In this document: positions 52,929 through 62,251 of the stretch, piece by piece
Position numbering within the stretch: position 1 is the first letter of the stretch
How the letters are laid out: the number at the start of each line of letters is the position of its first letter
Notes under the pieces: generated by a model
Told to the model about the DNA's origin: nothing
Seen by the model: only the letters and a program-made list of their open reading frames with translations
Database searches by the model: none
Made by a program: the position numbers and the translations under genes
NCBI GenBank assembly: GCA_937959275.1
Contig: CALGLU010000058.1
Location: forward strand, 118,290 to 182,289
From: an uncultured Saprospiraceae bacterium
GTDB taxonomy: Bacteria; Bacteroidota; Bacteroidia; Chitinophagales; Saprospiraceae
DNA: 64,000 nt
Direction: 5' to 3'

Positions 52929-55349
52929 TTAAGGACACTCAATTCCTTGAGCATATAAGAGGCCTGCATCGCTAACTTTTATTCTATAGCATGACCCATT
53001 TGGTGATTTGATAATCATCCCGAAACATTCATCATAGATATATAAATCGCCTTGTTCGATTTCGCTGAGGACATTTGGTGGACAGAAGTTGCAATTTGGA
53101 TCATCTGCTCCTTGCTCCACCACTAGCTGTAAGTAATCTGTCACCACACAGCCATTCGTTAAAGTCATGTCTAAACGAATATGATAGGTACCTCCAGTTT
53201 CAAAAGTGACAGTCTCAGAGGTATTGGTGGAATTTCCGATGGCATCAAATTCCCATTCCAAAGTATGAATATCTATGAGCGCATATCCACCTATAGGAAT
53301 AATGCCAAATTCATATTCTCCACATCCGACTTGTTTGTAGCTAATCGATGCCGAATAATCACTAAAGCGCATACATCCATTCACAGGTATTTCATTGCCA
53401 TCACAATCGCGGATCATAAAATTATATTCCCCATTTAAAGCTCCTGGTGAAACAGTATAGCTTCCAGTGTTACTTATCGTAGATAATAAAATATCTGGTT
53501 CAAGACCCTGGCATTGCATAGCTATAATATCTATATCGCAGTCACAGTCTTGACCTATCCAATTAATGTGGACAGGCGTATTAGGTCCGACACAGAGATC
53601 TTGTAAATCCTCTGTTTCGATTGGACCTTCATATTTGTTTCCAAAGTGATAGCCACCTTGTACTACAAAAGTGCCAAGAGTAACTTGATAATAATTATTA
53701 TTAGGAAGAGTACGTTCCCAATTAGGTTGATTGACTTCGCTAATCGCATAGGAGCCTGCAGATAAATTTCGAAAATAGTAAAATCCAAGATCGTCTGTAA
53801 ATTGGGTCTCTAAGACTTGACCATTACTTGGGTCTCTGAGTTGGATTTCCCAACCTGCTAAGCCCATTGATAATTCATAATCAGAATATTCACCATCACA
53901 ATTCTTGTCGTGAAACTTTTGACCTGTTATCACACTACCATCTCCATCGCAGCAACCATAATCAATAAAGGTGGCCCCAGAAATGGTTCCTTCTAAATTG
54001 AATCCCATTGCAACAGCGTTGGTATTTCTGACATCCCCTCTGATACAATATGTGCCTGCATCCAAATTGATTGATTCATTGACATCTAAAGCAGTTGATT
54101 GTTTATAATTTGCTTCACCAAAAGTATGAAGTGCATTACCCTGTGTGTCCGTAAGCAATACAGTGACTTCATCATCTGCTAATGCTTGGAAATCAAATAG
54201 TACATCACTGTTATCTTCTGACACACAGAAATATGTTTCATAACTGTAAGGTGGCAGAGGTGGTCGATTGTTTTCGTCTAAATTATTGCTATTAAAAGCG
54301 CTAATCCAGGTACTTGTTGGGAAATTCCCCCAAGCTCCATTTGGGCTTATACTAAATGGACTATAAGGCAAACTTATATTCGAAGTTGGTGCAGATGGTG
54401 GCGGTGGCATATTAACCAAGGTCCAATAACCTGTTTGTTGGCCTATAGGGTATAGTTGATTATTGGCATGATTGACTCCGGTGCTGATGTTGATTGTGTT
54501 TACAAAGCATTCTGTTGGAAGTATTGGTCCACATGGTAAATCATTACAAGTATCTTCCAACACGTTTATTTGTAAGTCATTTGTAATAAAGTTTGAGACA
54601 TTGCCATCCATTGTAAAACTGACAAGAGATCCATTATATCCATTTCCAGACCAATCACAAACTTCGGTTATAGCACTATTATCTTGATTAGGCACACCTT
54701 CACTAAATTTATAGTAGGTCACAAGTCCTGTTTCGTTTCCAACCAATTCAGTACCGCGATTATTTGTAATTTGACTTTGTGATCTAGCAAAATTCCAAAT
54801 TCTCACTTCATCCATTGATCCAGTTAATGAAGCAGATACTACTTCAGAAGTTCTCCCTAATTTAATTGTATTTGGTAAATCAAAAGTAGATGTTACATTA
54901 GTGACATAGCTATACATTAAATCATCCAGAAAGAGAGTAATATCATTTCCGTTCTTAGTCATAGCAAAATGATGCCATATGCCGTCTCTAACATTCACAC
55001 CAATAAATGGCCTTATCCAATCCTGACCACCATCAAAATATCTATCAACTACTCTTAATTCATCCACAACTTGGGTTATAGAAAATGGTTCATAGTTATT
55101 TGCTCCTACCCATTTAAAATATTTTCTTAATGCTAATTGTTCATTTGGATTCGGCTTAAACCAAAATTCTACAGTAAAATCGGCATTACCAGTTAATGCA
55201 GAATTTAAGATAACTTGATCACTATTTAAATCAAAACCTAAAACTTCATTGTCACAATTAGATTGTGCAGTCAGGTTCGTGGCTGACAAAATAAATACAA
55301 TAAAAATCAATTGGAAAATATTATTATAAATATACTTAAGTGTTTTCAT
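52929..55349 (-). CDS. Secreted LamG / SdrD-B-like multidomain protein with C-terminal PNGxCYR module
   Basis: This 806-residue protein has a signal peptide ending near 'SATNLTAQ'. Residues about 30-230 are a LamG/concanavalin A-like domain ('LNSALTGNADFTVEFWFKP', 'WHHFAMTKNGNDITLFLDD', 'IKLGRTSEVVSASLTGSMDEVRIWNFARSQ'). A middle region is beta-rich and Pro-rich. Residues about 470-580 form an SdrD-B-like collagen-binding-type repeat ('GQKFHDKNCDGEYSDYELSMGLAGWEIQL', 'DDLGFYYFRNLSAGSYAISE'). A PKD-like stretch follows, and the last 45 residues are the shared module 'GDLYIYDECFGMIIKSPNGSCYRIKV'. No standard type IX tail is visible. It is probably a surface adhesin or matrix protein. Confidence 0.8.
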   Translation of the reverse strand: MKTLKYIYNNIFQLIFIVFILSATNLTAQSNCDNEVLGFDLNSDQVILNSALTGNADFTVEFWFKPNPNEQLALRKYFKWVGANNYEPFSITQVVDELRVVDRYFDGGQDWIRPFIGVNVRDGIWHHFAMTKNGNDITLFLDDLMYSYVTNVTSTFDLPNTIKLGRTSEVVSASLTGSMDEVRIWNFARSQSQITNNRGTELVGNETGLVTYYKFSEGVPNQDNSAITEVCDWSGNGYNGSLVSFTMDGNVSNFITNDLQINVLEDTCNDLPCGPILPTECFVNTINISTGVNHANNQLYPIGQQTGYWTLVNMPPPPSAPTSNISLPYSPFSISPNGAWGNFPTSTWISAFNSNNLDENNRPPLPPYSYETYFCVSEDNSDVLFDFQALADDEVTVLLTDTQGNALHTFGEANYKQSTALDVNESINLDAGTYCIRGDVRNTNAVAMGFNLEGTISGATFIDYGCCDGDGSVITGQKFHDKNCDGEYSDYELSMGLAGWEIQLRDPSNGQVLETQFTDDLGFYYFRNLSAGSYAISEVNQPNWERTLPNNNYYQVTLGTFVVQGGYHFGNKYEGPIETEDLQDLCVGPNTPVHINWIGQDCDCDIDIIAMQCQGLEPDILLSTISNTGSYTVSPGALNGEYNFMIRDCDGNEIPVNGCMRFSDYSASISYKQVGCGEYEFGIIPIGGYALIDIHTLEWEFDAIGNSTNTSETVTFETGGTYHIRLDMTLTNGCVVTDYLQLVVEQGADDPNCNFCPPNVLSEIEQGDLYIYDECFGMIIKSPNGSCYRIKVSDAGLLYAQGIECP

Positions 55350-55569
55350 AAGAAAGTAGTTTTTGTCTGGCTATCGACTATGATGCCATAGACGTATAAA
55401 TGTTTTTTAGATGAGTTCGAACTATTAATTTCACTACAGAATTATCCCTATTCTTCGTGATTTAAAACACAAAAAAATCAACTTCCCCCACAATATTTTT
55501 CAGTATTCTTTTTGTAATTCACTGATAATCAGTATATTCAACTAAGAAATAACACCTGAAGATTAAGCC

Positions 55570-56943
55570 ATGACTTCCAAATTAATCTCTTGCTTAGCCG
55601 TTCTTTCAAAAGAAGAATGGAGCTCTTTTCGAAAATATCTGTTGATGAAAACAGGTGAGGAATCTGATAATTATCACTTATTCAAAACATTCCAGAAGCG
55701 AAAATCGAAACTAGCAGACATGAAGAATGCTGACCAAATTTGGCAAGGTGAATTTAGCCAGATGAGTCAGAAATCATTTGCTAATCTCATGTCAAGAGTT
55801 ACTGGCTGGCTAGAAGAATGGCTTGTGTTTTTTGATGCACAGAAACATAACTATCAGCAACAGGTAGAACTTGTAGAAGCCTATAATAAAAGAGGATTGT
55901 ATACACTCGCAGATAAGGTGTACCATAAAATTTTAAAGGAGATGAATGCAGAGGAGAAAGAGTCTATTGAACGGGATAGCGCTCTTGCATCATTGTACAA
56001 AGCACAATATTATAGTGACAATCCAATTAAATATGCTTTAGGAACAGAGCTCTTAGAATATGTTGTGCATTCCTATACTAATTATTCAAATAAGCAATCT
56101 GCAATCTATCTAGCAGAACTATTTAACTGGGGAGAAATTAAGCACGTTGATTTTATAACAGAAAAAAAACGCATTGATCACAGCATTAATAGAAATGAAC
56201 TACCATTAGCTTATTCTTTACTCTTGGAACTAGTTAGTAAAAAAGAAGCAACATATTTATATCAACTCACAGATGAAATATTCAATAACAACATTCAGCA
56301 AGAGAGTATTATTCATATGCTTGTCATTATGTACAGTATTAACTATTATTTGAAATTATTTAATAAAGGGTCAATCGATGATCCTGAATTATTAATTCGA
56401 CTGTATAATTATGCTATGAAAACTGGTGCCTTATTTACAAACGGGAAAATTCCAATTGTGCGATTTCATAATACTGTTAATGCGATTTCAACATGCGTGC
56501 CTCAAAAAGACTGTGATGCCTTTATAGAAATGTGGGCTGATCGAGTAAGTGCAGCGGATATAGAGTCCAGCAAGAGAGTTGCCTTAGCTTTGTCTCATTT
56601 CTATTATGAAAATTATTCCAAAATTGTTCCATTATTACAAGGGATACACTATGAAGACGTCTATGTTAAAATTCGGTCCAATTCCTTGCTACTTATTGCC
56701 TATTATGAAGAAGGTGAAGCATACGATGATGTACTAATCAATCATATATTTAATCTGAGAAGGCAGCTAAAAAGACTTAAAGCTAAGCTGAGTCTTAGAA
56801 CTTTTCATGCACACTATAACTTATGCGACTTTGTTGAAAAACTTGCCGAAATAAGCTGGAGAAAAGAAGGACAGTTAGATCACACGACATACCCCTATCT
56901 ATTTTTTCGAAACTGGGCCAAGACTAAATCGTCTGCGCAGTAA
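55570..56943 (+). CDS. Unknown helical-repeat cytoplasmic protein
   Basis: This 457-residue protein has no signal peptide or membrane helix and appears all-helical, TPR-like: 'LVEAYNKRGLYTLADKVYHKILKEMN', 'LAELFNWGEIKHVDF', 'LPLAYSLLLELVSKKEATYLYQLTDEIFNNN'. I recall related uncharacterised proteins in Saprospirales but know no name or function. The start 'MTSKLISCLAVLSKEEWSSFRKYLLMKTGEE' looks like the family start. It is transcribed away from the secreted-protein gene 52929-55349. It stands alone and is followed by a hairpin at 56967-56991. Confidence 0.75.
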   Translation: MTSKLISCLAVLSKEEWSSFRKYLLMKTGEESDNYHLFKTFQKRKSKLADMKNADQIWQGEFSQMSQKSFANLMSRVTGWLEEWLVFFDAQKHNYQQQVELVEAYNKRGLYTLADKVYHKILKEMNAEEKESIERDSALASLYKAQYYSDNPIKYALGTELLEYVVHSYTNYSNKQSAIYLAELFNWGEIKHVDFITEKKRIDHSINRNELPLAYSLLLELVSKKEATYLYQLTDEIFNNNIQQESIIHMLVIMYSINYYLKLFNKGSIDDPELLIRLYNYAMKTGALFTNGKIPIVRFHNTVNAISTCVPQKDCDAFIEMWADRVSAADIESSKRVALALSHFYYENYSKIVPLLQGIHYEDVYVKIRSNSLLLIAYYEEGEAYDDVLINHIFNLRRQLKRLKAKLSLRTFHAHYNLCDFVEKLAEISWRKEGQLDHTTYPYLFFRNWAKTKSSAQ

Positions 56944-56960
56944 AGGAATAGATGTACAAT

Positions 56961-56995
56961 TAAAAAGGGCCAGACATTTAGAGTCCAGCCCCTTA
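56961..56995 (-). terminator. Bidirectional terminator between 55570-56943 and the 25-codon ORF
   Basis: GGGCCAGAC and GTCCAGCCC (56967-56991) pair with a two-base internal mismatch and a seven-base loop. The minus strand has CCCTTTTTAATTG after the stem, a good T-run; the plus strand has CCTTATTCTT. It can end the small minus-strand ORF and the plus-strand gene. Confidence 0.65.
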
Positions 56996-57002
56996 TTCTT
57001 AA

Positions 57003-57080
57003 TTAAATTCCTTCGCAATCTTCACCTATGATAGAGCTGATCCACCACATGAAGTCTAGAAGTTCTTGAAATACGTCCAT
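57003..57080 (-). CDS. Possible 25-residue small protein or peptide
   Basis: This ORF is too short for the track: 25 codons from ATG at 57080 to TAA at 57003, 'MDVFQELLDFMWWISSIIGEDC' plus EGI. It is amphipathic and has Trp-Trp and Ile-Ile near the centre. A terminator follows its stop immediately on the same strand. Upstream a GTGAG/CTCAC hairpin may lie in its leader. It lies beyond the 3' end of a LytS-type kinase gene on the same strand. I cannot show it is translated; the placement between a leader and a terminator is the main support. Confidence 0.4.
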   Translation of the reverse strand: MDVFQELLDFMWWISSIIGEDCEGI

Positions 57081-57109
57081 GATATTTAAGTTTGTGAGTT
57101 AAAAAATTA

Positions 57110-57536
57110 GCTCACGGCTTATCCATCACTTGTGGCCACAGAATGAAATGACATTCCGCTTACTAGTAGAGTAAAAAACATTGAAAAATCATTGTTCGAT
57201 CAAAGGGTCTAGAATCTTGAAGGAAGTTGAATAGGTTATTTTACTTCATACTACTAAAGTATGTTCTCTTTAAACTTAATGAGACCCCCTTTTTAAATCT
57301 GGTATTCTTCCAATCAAAAGTGGTGTTATTGATTTGGTACTTGGAATTTACCAATCCAGCAAATAATATATTCTTAGGTGCTTAAAAGTCAATTTCTAAT
57401 TTAGGAATCAGAATAAATTCCCTTGAGAATTATTATTATAGAACCGAGCTTTAAGCTCACAAAGTTGAAATTGATTCTAAAAAAGTAGAAGATAGACTAC
57501 TTTCTATTCGTACGAATGAAGGCATTAGTATTAAGC
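57110..57536. other. Gene-free region upstream of the 25-codon ORF
   Basis: AT-rich and without larger ORFs on either strand. It contains the palindrome TACTAGTA near 57160, the inverted repeat CATACT/AGTATG near 57248, the palindrome TTCGTACGAA near 57507 and a candidate terminator at 57482-57503. Otherwise I see nothing. Confidence 0.4.
57482..57503 (-). terminator. Candidate terminator of the sensor-kinase operon
   Basis: The minus strand reads AAAGTAG-TCTATCTT-CTACTTTTTT, a 7-bp AT-rich stem running into a T-run, about 30 nt after the kinase stop codon. The stem is weak but the position and T-run fit an intrinsic terminator. Confidence 0.5.
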
Positions 57537-60404
57537 TTATAGCGCTATTCTTACTCTAATATATGTCCCTTCATCTGAGGGTAGCTCTTCAATTGAATAT
57601 ACATCAGAACTCGCCTTATTAATATGAGCTAATCTCTTTTGGGTGATGCTCATACCTAGAGATCTATGTTTTTTAGATAGTTTATTCTTGATATTGCCAG
57701 ATCCATTATCCTTGATGTCGATGAGGAGCGTGGTATCTTCTTCGTGGAAATCGATGTTAATCATACCGTCAGATGTTAATCCTTTCATGCCGTGTATGAC
57801 GGCATTCTCAACAAAGGGTTGGATGAGCATGGGAGGGATTTCGATCTCTTCTGGATACAAGTCATTAGAATTGGTAATCTCGTAGTCGAAACTGTGATCG
57901 GCTCTAAGCTGCTCCAAGGCTAGGTAATTTTCTAAAATCAATATCTCTTGATCGAGTCTGATTTGTGAATCGACTGAGGCGTTGAGATTAAGCCGAATAA
58001 GCTTGGCAAACTTACCTAAGTATTCCATGGCTTGTTCTTTTTCGTTATCCATGATGAAGCTTTGGATGGAGTTGAGGCAATTAAAAATGAAGTGAGGATT
58101 CATCTGGGCTTGAAGGGCTGATTTTTCGAGTTGGTTTAATTCATTTTTGATACGTAGGGCTTGAGTGAGTTGGCCGACTCTATATCTATATAGGAAAAAC
58201 CCTAGACTTATCAAACTTAATCCAGCTAAGCTATAAAACCAGTATGTGCGCCACCAAGGTGGATTGATCTCAAAATCGAACTTAGTCATTTCTGTCATCT
58301 CTCCTGATGGCAAAATGCCTTGGACAACGTATTGGTAATCATCTGGTGGGAGGAATGGGAATTCGACTTCTGCCCCATTTTCGACGATGGTCCACTCTGG
58401 GTAGTGTGGGAGCAGCTTGTATCTGACAGATGATAAATCTGCATTGTGCCAGTTATTGGTGTAATATGTGAGGGCAACTTCATTTTGTGTATAGTGCAAA
58501 TCTAGACCATTAGTTAAATCGACTGATCGATGATCGAATACTTCTCTATTGATTTTAAGTTCATCAAACTTAAGTGTATAGTTATTGGTGTCTGTGAATG
58601 CTTCATGGATGTGATAGCTTGTGACATACTTTTCGGCTACGTGTATGACTGAGTCTTGTATAGCGAATACGGGTGTGTGCTCAAATCGATCTTTGGTGAA
58701 GTATTTGAGTTCCGCAGTTTCTATGTGATATCTTGCTAGCTTGTTTTCTATTGACATGTAAAGGTATCCGTCTTGGTAGTCAATTTCTGAGATTGTTTTG
58801 TTGTCTATTTCCCAAGGGGCGGTGGCGAGTTTTGAGACTTTGTAAGTACTGTCTATTTTGTATAGACCGGAGTTGGTGGCGCAGTAAAAGTTGTTTTGGA
58901 GAGAGTCGTTGGTGACTTGGTTTAAATATGATCCTACGTTTATCAAGGTATCAATAGATGGGCCATTTATCCAAAATTCAGACGTATTTAAAAAATAAGA
59001 TTTATAAGTATTTGTAAAAGGTCCAAAACCAAATATTTCACCTTCATATTTACAACTTTCCCGTTTTTCAAACCTAAGCTCATTCAAGCTTGAAGAAAAC
59101 AAATGAAAATTTGCAATTACATACAATGAATCTTTAAACATTTTTTTATCCATAATCCTTTGTCCAAACTCGAAGGGAACCATCTTAAAATCACGATTTG
59201 TAAAGGTGTAATTTCTAATCTGGAAATTTCCAAAAACTAGTGCATTTAGTGAGTCTATAATTTCTATATCAAGAATCTGCTTAAGATCGATATTTTTAGA
59301 ATTAACAATCTCTATTTTAGGCATATTAGAATCCAAGCCATCAACAACGAATTTATTTTTTTTATCTGTATAGACCACTAAATCTTCATAATGATCAAAT
59401 TTCAACCAATTATTAGCAGCTTTTATTTTTTTTGAGATCAACTCATCTACATTTGAAACGATTTGAATGCCAACATCATAATAGGACAACCATAGGCGAT
59501 TAACTTTATCCACAAAAATATCAGCAGGACTATTTGTCAATAGTTGCACACCGTCACTTTCATCAGTTAATAGTTGGCTATATTCATTTTTCAACAAATC
59601 AAAAACAAACACGCCATCACCTTTTGTTGATATTAACAAATTGTTTTTAAATAAAAAGGCAATATTAAATTCAATGTTAGGAGAAGGGTAGATCGTAGAT
59701 AAACACGGATCAGTCATATCAAGGTTTATCAATCCTATATTTGAAATCAAGAATATTTCAGTCTTATAAAAAAGAACTTGACTAACTTGAATTTCTTTTT
59801 CATAAAATTCACAATCTGTAAATTTTACTATTTTCTTTACCCAATCATTACTTTTTTTCCAAATCTCAACACCATCATTTAACAACCACGGACATGCTAC
59901 AATTAGGTCACCTTTAACCCCAAAACGCATACCATAGGATAGCCCAATAATTTCTACTATTCGCTTTTGACCAGTATCATAAACCAATATGGTGTCACCT
60001 GCTTTTAAATAGATAAAACTTTTAATTGATGCAAATACATGATACCCTTCATCAATAATTTCATTATCAATTTGTAATTGAAAACTTTTAAACTTTTGAA
60101 CGCTAGCATCAAAATAACAAATACTGTTATATGTAGAAGTCCAAAAACCCCCTTCTAAGTCTTTAAACAAAGCGCTTTGTAGTACTTCGTCATTCAGTCC
60201 ACTTAATGTATCATTTAATTTAAAGTGCGTTGTACCAATCCCATTAAATCTATTCCATCCATCATTTGTGCTCGCAATCCATATATCATTTTTGAATTCA
60301 GTAATAAACGTATTGAACTTGGGAGATAAAAGATCAATTTGATGTTGGCCGTTTACTTGACCAATTAAAAATACATTAAATAATAACACTATCCGATAGA
60401 GCAA
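57537..60404 (-). CDS. LytS-type sensor histidine kinase with propeller and Y_Y_Y domains
   Basis: This 955-residue membrane kinase has the signal peptide 'MLYRIVLLFNVFLIGQVNGQ'. A long periplasmic region follows with weak propeller-type repeats (about 20-600) and a Y_Y_Y-like domain ('VRYKLLPHYPEWTIVENGAEVEFPFLPPDDYQYVVQG'). One membrane helix lies near 715-735 ('YWFYSLAGLSLISLGFFLYRY'). The kinase is the LytS/His_kinase type: 'QAQMNPHFIFNCLNSIQSFI' near 770 with the phosphoacceptor His, and 'IPPMLIQPFVENAVIHGM' with the N-box. The gene is the last of a five-gene minus-strand row headed by a LytTR regulator, its likely partner. Three unknown genes lie between them. Confidence 0.9.
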   Translation of the reverse strand: MLYRIVLLFNVFLIGQVNGQHQIDLLSPKFNTFITEFKNDIWIASTNDGWNRFNGIGTTHFKLNDTLSGLNDEVLQSALFKDLEGGFWTSTYNSICYFDASVQKFKSFQLQIDNEIIDEGYHVFASIKSFIYLKAGDTILVYDTGQKRIVEIIGLSYGMRFGVKGDLIVACPWLLNDGVEIWKKSNDWVKKIVKFTDCEFYEKEIQVSQVLFYKTEIFLISNIGLINLDMTDPCLSTIYPSPNIEFNIAFLFKNNLLISTKGDGVFVFDLLKNEYSQLLTDESDGVQLLTNSPADIFVDKVNRLWLSYYDVGIQIVSNVDELISKKIKAANNWLKFDHYEDLVVYTDKKNKFVVDGLDSNMPKIEIVNSKNIDLKQILDIEIIDSLNALVFGNFQIRNYTFTNRDFKMVPFEFGQRIMDKKMFKDSLYVIANFHLFSSSLNELRFEKRESCKYEGEIFGFGPFTNTYKSYFLNTSEFWINGPSIDTLINVGSYLNQVTNDSLQNNFYCATNSGLYKIDSTYKVSKLATAPWEIDNKTISEIDYQDGYLYMSIENKLARYHIETAELKYFTKDRFEHTPVFAIQDSVIHVAEKYVTSYHIHEAFTDTNNYTLKFDELKINREVFDHRSVDLTNGLDLHYTQNEVALTYYTNNWHNADLSSVRYKLLPHYPEWTIVENGAEVEFPFLPPDDYQYVVQGILPSGEMTEMTKFDFEINPPWWRTYWFYSLAGLSLISLGFFLYRYRVGQLTQALRIKNELNQLEKSALQAQMNPHFIFNCLNSIQSFIMDNEKEQAMEYLGKFAKLIRLNLNASVDSQIRLDQEILILENYLALEQLRADHSFDYEITNSNDLYPEEIEIPPMLIQPFVENAVIHGMKGLTSDGMINIDFHEEDTTLLIDIKDNGSGNIKNKLSKKHRSLGMSITQKRLAHINKASSDVYSIEELPSDEGTYIRVRIAL

Positions 60405-60423
60405 GATTACGGTTTTTACAAGC

Positions 60424-61332
60424 TTATTGTGGTATCCAATGTGGTGGGCAAGGCATTGCTAAATGCTCTGCAGGAATCGCATGGTTAATTGCTGCAACAC
60501 CACGTTCAAGCACAACATTTGATTGAACAATACCATCCTCAACAACTTTAAAACCAGTAAATTTTAAAGTAAAATAATTTTCATTTTGTCCAGAAGATAG
60601 TTGATTATTTGAATTCTCATAAACGTGGTAATTACCTGTACTTATTTTTGTTCCAGAAACACCAATGTATTCAGTTTCATTATAAAGCAATATTTGCATT
60701 AGGTCATGGTAACCAATAAAAGAATCTTCCAATCCGATAGGACAAGGATTATTTTGTGCAAAATTCATGCAAAATTGAAAATCAGTATCTAAAATTCCAT
60801 TATCCTGTTCGTACATGTACGTAGAAGGCAAAGTAATAATGCTGGTATTGGAATTAATATTTAGAGATACAGGAGAACGTTTAATTCTAATTGGGTTTAG
60901 CCCTGGATTACAAACACGTTCCTTATAGTCTGAATTTGAAATATCAATAAAGTCATTCGTATACAAAGGTTTTGAATATGCTGGGATTATATCTAAAACA
61001 TAAGTATTATTCCCAGTAGCAGAAGGCTTTATATAAAACCCTTCCAATGAAAATCTTGCATCATTTACTTTATTAGGGCAATAAGCTTGTGACCATGCCT
61101 TATTTAAAAGAAAAATAAAGTCTTCCTTTTTAAAAAGTATCATTTTGAAATTCCCCACATTCATGTCACTTTCACAACAGTCACAACACGTTATTCCTTC
61201 TGAAACATAAGTAGGCGGACATTCCGGGCATTGATCACAAGTTGGGCATGGATTAAAAAACCAGCACCAAAAAGAAAATCCAATAGCTATTGGTGCTAAT
61301 ATTGTCAAAATATTTCTAACTGAATTACTCAT
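60424..61332 (-). CDS. Unknown membrane-anchored Cys-rich protein ending in 'CPPHWIPQ'
   Basis: I do not recognise this 302-residue protein. One N-terminal membrane helix (about 5-27, 'NILTILAPIAIGFSFWCWFF') leads to a Cys-rich stretch 'NPCPTCDQCPECPP' and 'CCDCCESD', which could bind metal or form disulfides. The remaining ~240 residues look beta-rich ('YVLDIIPAYSKPLYTNDF', 'NENYFTLKFTGFKVVEDG'). The last residues are 'HLAMPCPPHWIPQ', nearly the same as a motif near the C-terminus of the two upstream proteins. It lies 19 nt before the kinase gene and 90 nt after its upstream neighbour, so cotranscription is likely. Confidence 0.72.
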   Translation of the reverse strand: MSNSVRNILTILAPIAIGFSFWCWFFNPCPTCDQCPECPPTYVSEGITCCDCCESDMNVGNFKMILFKKEDFIFLLNKAWSQAYCPNKVNDARFSLEGFYIKPSATGNNTYVLDIIPAYSKPLYTNDFIDISNSDYKERVCNPGLNPIRIKRSPVSLNINSNTSIITLPSTYMYEQDNGILDTDFQFCMNFAQNNPCPIGLEDSFIGYHDLMQILLYNETEYIGVSGTKISTGNYHVYENSNNQLSSGQNENYFTLKFTGFKVVEDGIVQSNVVLERGVAAINHAIPAEHLAMPCPPHWIPQ

Positions 61333-61422
61333 ATAGTATTCTTTATTTAAATAACAAATCCTTCTTCCGCTCCACCAACATTAATTTATAAACCTGTCAA
61401 CTATAAAATATTTACACAAAAT

Positions 61423-62151
61423 CTAAATCCTAGGACTAGGAATTCTAGATTCAGTAATCTTAAATTTTATCTCCTTAATTTTACCTGTGCTCTTTTTCAA
61501 AGTTTCTGGGATCCAATGTGGTGGACATGGTGGAGCGATCAAAGACAATGGCTGTGCAGGTGGATTTCCTGATCTACCACCTGAAGAAGTTGAAGCCGGT
61601 GCTGGTTCATAGACCAAAATGGTATTCTCACCTCGTCCACCACAAATAATTTTTAAAATATCATAGTCCTGATGGTGTGATTTTTTCCATATTGAGTTTT
61701 CAAAGTTTAAAGTTGCATGAGAAAAATAGTACCAATTACAATATTTTATAGTTTCATTGAAATTCCCGTATTCTAAGAAGAAAAAATCAAAACTTGCATT
61801 CAACGATGCAATGTGATGCGGTTTAAACATTTCTTCGTGAAAAAAGTCTAGCCCATGAGTTGCGACGTCATAAACTTCTGGATCCCCCCCATCATATACA
61901 TTGCAATGTCTTTGTTCATTATTAGTTAACTCCATTGGAGCACTGTTTGCCTTATTTGTGTGACTATGATAAACTTTAGTAAACTCAAAACAACATTGAT
62001 TTGATGTATCTCCGACCAACTTTATGATCCAACCTCTTAGATCGCAATGGTTTGGATGCTTTATTGGTTTTTTATTGCTCATTGATTTATAGCCAAGAGC
62101 AATGAGTAAATCCGAACTACTAACTTTTATGAAACTATGTAAACCTGACAT
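61423..62151 (-). CDS. Unknown protein with 'PCPPHWIP' motif (paralogue of 62252-63010)
   Basis: This 242-residue protein is not recognisable to me and has no signal peptide. It begins 'MSGLHSFIKVSSSDLLIALGYK' and aligns along most of its length with the next gene upstream. Shared blocks include 'FFLEYGNFNETIK.C', 'YYFS....LNF.NS.W' and 'D.LKI.CGG'. Near the C-terminus is 'LIAPPCPPHWIPE', followed by a basic tail. The gene lies in the middle of the regulator-kinase row. Spacings of 90 and 100 nt leave room for internal promoters. The function is unknown; context suggests a role tied to the two-component system. Confidence 0.72.
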   Translation of the reverse strand: MSGLHSFIKVSSSDLLIALGYKSMSNKKPIKHPNHCDLRGWIIKLVGDTSNQCCFEFTKVYHSHTNKANSAPMELTNNEQRHCNVYDGGDPEVYDVATHGLDFFHEEMFKPHHIASLNASFDFFFLEYGNFNETIKYCNWYYFSHATLNFENSIWKKSHHQDYDILKIICGGRGENTILVYEPAPASTSSGGRSGNPPAQPLSLIAPPCPPHWIPETLKKSTGKIKEIKFKITESRIPSPRI

Positions 62152-62251
62152 AATATATTTTATTTATTTTCTGATTATAGTACTTTTTCTATTTAAAATA
62201 GTTCATTCCTCCGACTGACAAGAGCCTGTTACTCATTGGACCTTATCTGCG

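Noticed and set aside
61171-61210. CACAACAC/CACAAC repeats within 60424-61332 as a regulatory repeat
   Set aside because: They are codons of the Cys-rich stretch (TGT/TGC on the minus strand), not an independent signal.
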